From Pseudomonadota bacterium (GTDB lineage: Bacteria; Pseudomonadota; Gammaproteobacteria; Pseudomonadales; Cellvibrionaceae), in the NCBI GenBank assembly GCA_023416875.1, contig JAEZGT010000093.1, positions 1-8,386 of the forward strand: a stretch of 8,386 nt of DNA. The letters run 5' to 3'. Within the stretch, counting starts at the first letter, position 1, and every line of letters begins with the position of its first letter. Of this stretch, positions 6,075 to 8,386 are shown piece after piece. The position numbers were made by a program, and so were the translations under genes. Below the pieces are notes generated by a model. That model searched no databases, was not told where the DNA came from, and was given only the letters and a program-made list of their open reading frames with translations.

Positions 6075-7899
6075 CGAATTACTTCCCTATTACGAAAAAG
6101 AGCTGGCGTTTATCCGCCAAATGGGCGCCGAATTCGCCAAGGAACACCCCAAAATCGCCGGGCGCCTGGGCATTCACAACGACACCATCGAAGATCCCCA
6201 TGCCTCGCGCTTAATTGAAAGTTTTGCCTATTTGAATGCGCGCATTCAGCACAAACTCGACGATGACTTTCCAGAGTTGAGCGATGCCATTTTAGGGGTG
6301 ATGTTTCCCCACTATCAGCGACCCATTCCCTCCATGTCCGTGGTGCAATTTGTTCCGGATGAAGACCAGCTCGATAGCCATTTTTGTATTGCCAAAGAAA
6401 CGCTGGTAGAAACCGAGCAATTCCAAGGGGAAAACTGCCGCTTTGCGACTATTTACGACGTGGATTTGTCGCCGGTCAAAATTACCAATGCCAGTCTGAT
6501 CGGCCGCCCCTTTGCGACACCCGGCACGGCACAAGTGCGCGGCGCGGCCAGTGTGCTGAAAATTTCCTTGCAGACGTTTAACGACGCCATTTCCCTACAA
6601 GAAGTCGCACCGAAAAAACTCCGGTTATTTCTTAAAGGGCAGCCGCTTTATACCTACCCGTTGTATCAATTTTTATTGAATGGCTGTCTCGACGTTTTTA
6701 CCGCGACGTCCGAAGGTGATGTCAACCCAGTGCGACTCGGCAGCCACGCGATCAAACCCGTAGGTTTTAAACACGACGAAGGCCTGTTGCCTTACCCGGC
6801 AAATTCTGCCATTGGTTATCGCCTGCTGACGGAATTTTTTGTATTCCCTGAAAAATTCATGTTCATCGACATAGAACTGGAGGGCAAAATTCCTGCAACC
6901 GCTACTAATCGGCTCGATATCTATTTTTATTTCAATACTGCCGATATCGAACTGGAACATAACGTATCGGCGGAATCTTTTGCGCTCGGCTGCAGCCCTA
7001 TGGTGAATTTATTCAGTCACAGAGCCGATCCGGTCAAAATTGATCAAACGCAGATGGAATATCAGATCGTGCCCGACGCGCGCCGTCCTATAGGCTACGA
7101 AATCTATTCCGTCGACAAAGTCACCGCCACCACATCATCCGGCGAAACCAGTGATTATCTGCCGTTTTATGGTCTGACCCACAAAGAGCAAAACGACGAT
7201 CGACGTGCTTATTGGTACTGTCAGCGTCGCCCCGCAAAAATGGGATATTACGAACGCGATGAAGGCACTGACATGTATTTATCGCTGGTGGATTTGAATT
7301 TTAATCCCAATCAACCTTTCGACCGGACCCTGGTAATCAACACAACCTGCAGCAATCGTGACCTGCCGGGCAAATTGCCATTCACGCTGGACCACCCGCG
7401 CCTGCAATGCGTCAATGGCGCACCGCCGTGTAGCCGCATTCGCTGTCTCACCCAACCATCGAGCACCATCAGGCCGCCATTGAAAAACCGCGCACGCTGG
7501 CGTTTGATATCCCACTTGAACTTGAATCTGCTTTCCATCAGCGGGCAGGGCAACTCGACGGAGGCGTTTAAAGAAATTCTGCGCTTATATGATTTTAAGG
7601 AAACCTCGGTAACCCGCGGGTTGATCGAATCCGTGCAGTCCGTACGCGCGAAATCTATCAGCGCGCCGCTCAATATCGACGGCCACGCGACCATCTGTCG
7701 TGGCTTCGAAATTGAGATTGAACTCGATGAAAAATTGCTGACCGGCAGCAGCAGCTATTTATTTGCGACAGTGCTGGAGCATTTTTTTGCTCTCTATTGC
7801 CCTATCAACTCGTTCACGCGCACGCTGGTGCGTTTGAAAAGTAAAGAAGGATATCTGAAAAAATGCCCGCCAAGATCCGGCGAAAAAATTCTGCTGTAA
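6067..7899 (+). CDS. tssF: T6SS baseplate subunit TssF (VasA/ImpG)
   Basis: This 610-residue protein is a full-length TssF. The conserved N-terminus LLPYYEKELAFIRQMGAEFAKEHPKIAGRLG (5-35) is followed by DPHASRLIESFAYLNARIQHKLDDDFPELSDAILG (43-77) and the HYQRPIPSMSVVQF stretch (82-95). Later family signatures are DLPGKLPF (about 432-439), RIRCLTQPSSTIRPPL (about 457-472), EILRLYD (about 503-509), FFALYCPINSF (about 575-585) and the C-terminal CPPRSGEKILL (600-610). TssF, usually two copies per wedge, pairs with TssG to form the core of the baseplate wedge around the VgrG hub and docks on TssK. Translation begins inside the last codons of tssE (8-base overlap) behind a weak purine-rich site (about 6053-6058), so coupling to tssE is likely. 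Its last 37 bases are shared with tssG. The reading frame is unbroken from start to stop. Confidence 0.96.
   Translation: MADELLPYYEKELAFIRQMGAEFAKEHPKIAGRLGIHNDTIEDPHASRLIESFAYLNARIQHKLDDDFPELSDAILGVMFPHYQRPIPSMSVVQFVPDEDQLDSHFCIAKETLVETEQFQGENCRFATIYDVDLSPVKITNASLIGRPFATPGTAQVRGAASVLKISLQTFNDAISLQEVAPKKLRLFLKGQPLYTYPLYQFLLNGCLDVFTATSEGDVNPVRLGSHAIKPVGFKHDEGLLPYPANSAIGYRLLTEFFVFPEKFMFIDIELEGKIPATATNRLDIYFYFNTADIELEHNVSAESFALGCSPMVNLFSHRADPVKIDQTQMEYQIVPDARRPIGYEIYSVDKVTATTSSGETSDYLPFYGLTHKEQNDDRRAYWYCQRRPAKMGYYERDEGTDMYLSLVDLNFNPNQPFDRTLVINTTCSNRDLPGKLPFTLDHPRLQCVNGAPPCSRIRCLTQPSSTIRPPLKNRARWRLISHLNLNLLSISGQGNSTEAFKEILRLYDFKETSVTRGLIESVQSVRAKSISAPLNIDGHATICRGFEIEIELDEKLLTGSSSYLFATVLEHFFALYCPINSFTRTLVRLKSKEGYLKKCPPRSGEKILL
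7847..7851 (+). promoter_or_regulatory. tssG ribosome binding site inside tssF
   Basis: AAGGA lies 11 bases before the ATG at 7863, a slightly long spacing. A stop codon in the tssG frame at 7842-7844 leaves little room for an earlier start. Confidence 0.5.
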
Positions 7900-8386
7900 T
7901 CGAGCAGTTGCTGCAGTCGCCCGAACTGGTGCCTTTTTTCCAGGCGGTGCGCCTGCTCGAGCGCGCCGCAGTATTGCATAACCGCACCCGTAGCGGCACG
8001 GCGATGAATGAGCGCTCAGTCGGGAACTTCACTCCGCCCATAACCGAGTTCGCACGATTTTCAGCGTATTTATCATTGGGATTTCCGGGCAGCGAAATTA
8101 TCCGTATTCAACGGGAAAATGCCGGTAAAGGATCACGCTGGCACGTAACCGTCGGCTTTATGGGCCTGACCGGCTCCACCGGCGTTCTGCCATTTCACTA
8201 CACGGAAATTCTGTTCCAGCGTCTGAAAATGCGCGATGAGTCATTGCGGGACTTCCTCGACCTATTCAATCACCGCATCGTCTCTTTGTTTTTCCAGGCC
8301 GGCATGAAATATCGTTTGCCGCTTGTCTATGAGCGCCAGAAACTGATTCAACAGCGGCGCGAGCGTTTGGATTCCCATACCCACGC
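7863..8386 (+). CDS. tssG: T6SS baseplate subunit TssG (VasB/ImpH), N-terminal part, cut by the window edge
   Basis: From the ATG at 7863, 174 codons remain open to the window end, about half of a usual TssG. The conserved features are LLQSPELVPFFQAVRLLER (16-34), the basic region before it (residues 1-10), GFPGSEII (73-80), GFMGLTGSTGVLPFHYTEIL (98-117), and DESLRDFLDLFNHRIVSLFFQAGMKYR (125-151). In many homologues the last stretch reads SLFYRAW.KYR; here the Trp position is Gly-Met (QAGMKYR), a modest variation. TssG bridges the TssF copies in the baseplate wedge and contacts TssE and TssK. The start lies inside tssF (37-base overlap in a different frame), which points to coupled translation. 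By analogy with other loci, clpV (tssH) and vgrG would be expected downstream; that is inference, because the window ends here. Confidence 0.93.
   Translation, partial: MPAKIRRKNSAVIEQLLQSPELVPFFQAVRLLERAAVLHNRTRSGTAMNERSVGNFTPPITEFARFSAYLSLGFPGSEIIRIQRENAGKGSRWHVTVGFMGLTGSTGVLPFHYTEILFQRLKMRDESLRDFLDLFNHRIVSLFFQAGMKYRLPLVYERQKLIQQRRERLDSHTH

Noticed and set aside
7300..7570. A suspected frameshift in tssF, where the sequence looks less regular
   Set aside because: The frame keeps family signatures on both sides (DLPGKLPF, RIRCLTQPSSTIRPPL, EILRLYD) and runs to the normal C-terminus, so the gene is intact.

Overview
The window is part of a chromosomal type VI secretion system (T6SS) locus of the Proteobacteria type. 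It most likely comes from a gammaproteobacterium, judging by the gene content, gene order, mid-range base composition by eye and proteobacterial Shine-Dalgarno sites. The species cannot be named from this sequence. I see no transposase, integrase, tRNA, rRNA or CRISPR array.

Layout. The left end (1-471, minus strand) is the N-terminal part of an FHA-domain protein of the TagH/Fha/ImpI type and runs off the window. A 363-base divergent intergenic region (472-834) separates it from a tightly packed plus-strand operon. The operon order is tssA (835-1944), tssB (1973-2494), tssC (2496-3986), a second tssC-like gene here called tssC2 (4039-5577), tssE (5577-6074), tssF (6067-7899) and the first half of tssG (7863 to the window end). 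From tssC2 onward every gene overlaps the next, so translational coupling is likely. The only sizeable gap inside the operon is 52 bases between the two tssC genes. It holds a perfect 8-bp hairpin just before the tssC2 ribosome binding site.

How the genes work together. TssB and TssC build the contractile sheath. TssE, TssF and TssG are baseplate wedge components. TssA caps or primes the baseplate and the growing tail. The FHA protein is the phosphothreonine-reading part of the post-translational switch. The divergent fha/tssA pair and the TssA C-terminus recall the H1-T6SS of Pseudomonas aeruginosa. Here, however, a tssC paralogue sits where that system has hcp and tagJ.

Most of the window is a conventional T6SS, and I do not think it hides an entirely new system. 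The points worth a second look are the second sheath-like protein with its different N-terminus and His-rich insertion, the hairpin before its gene, and CsrA/RsmA-like GGA sites in the tssA leader.
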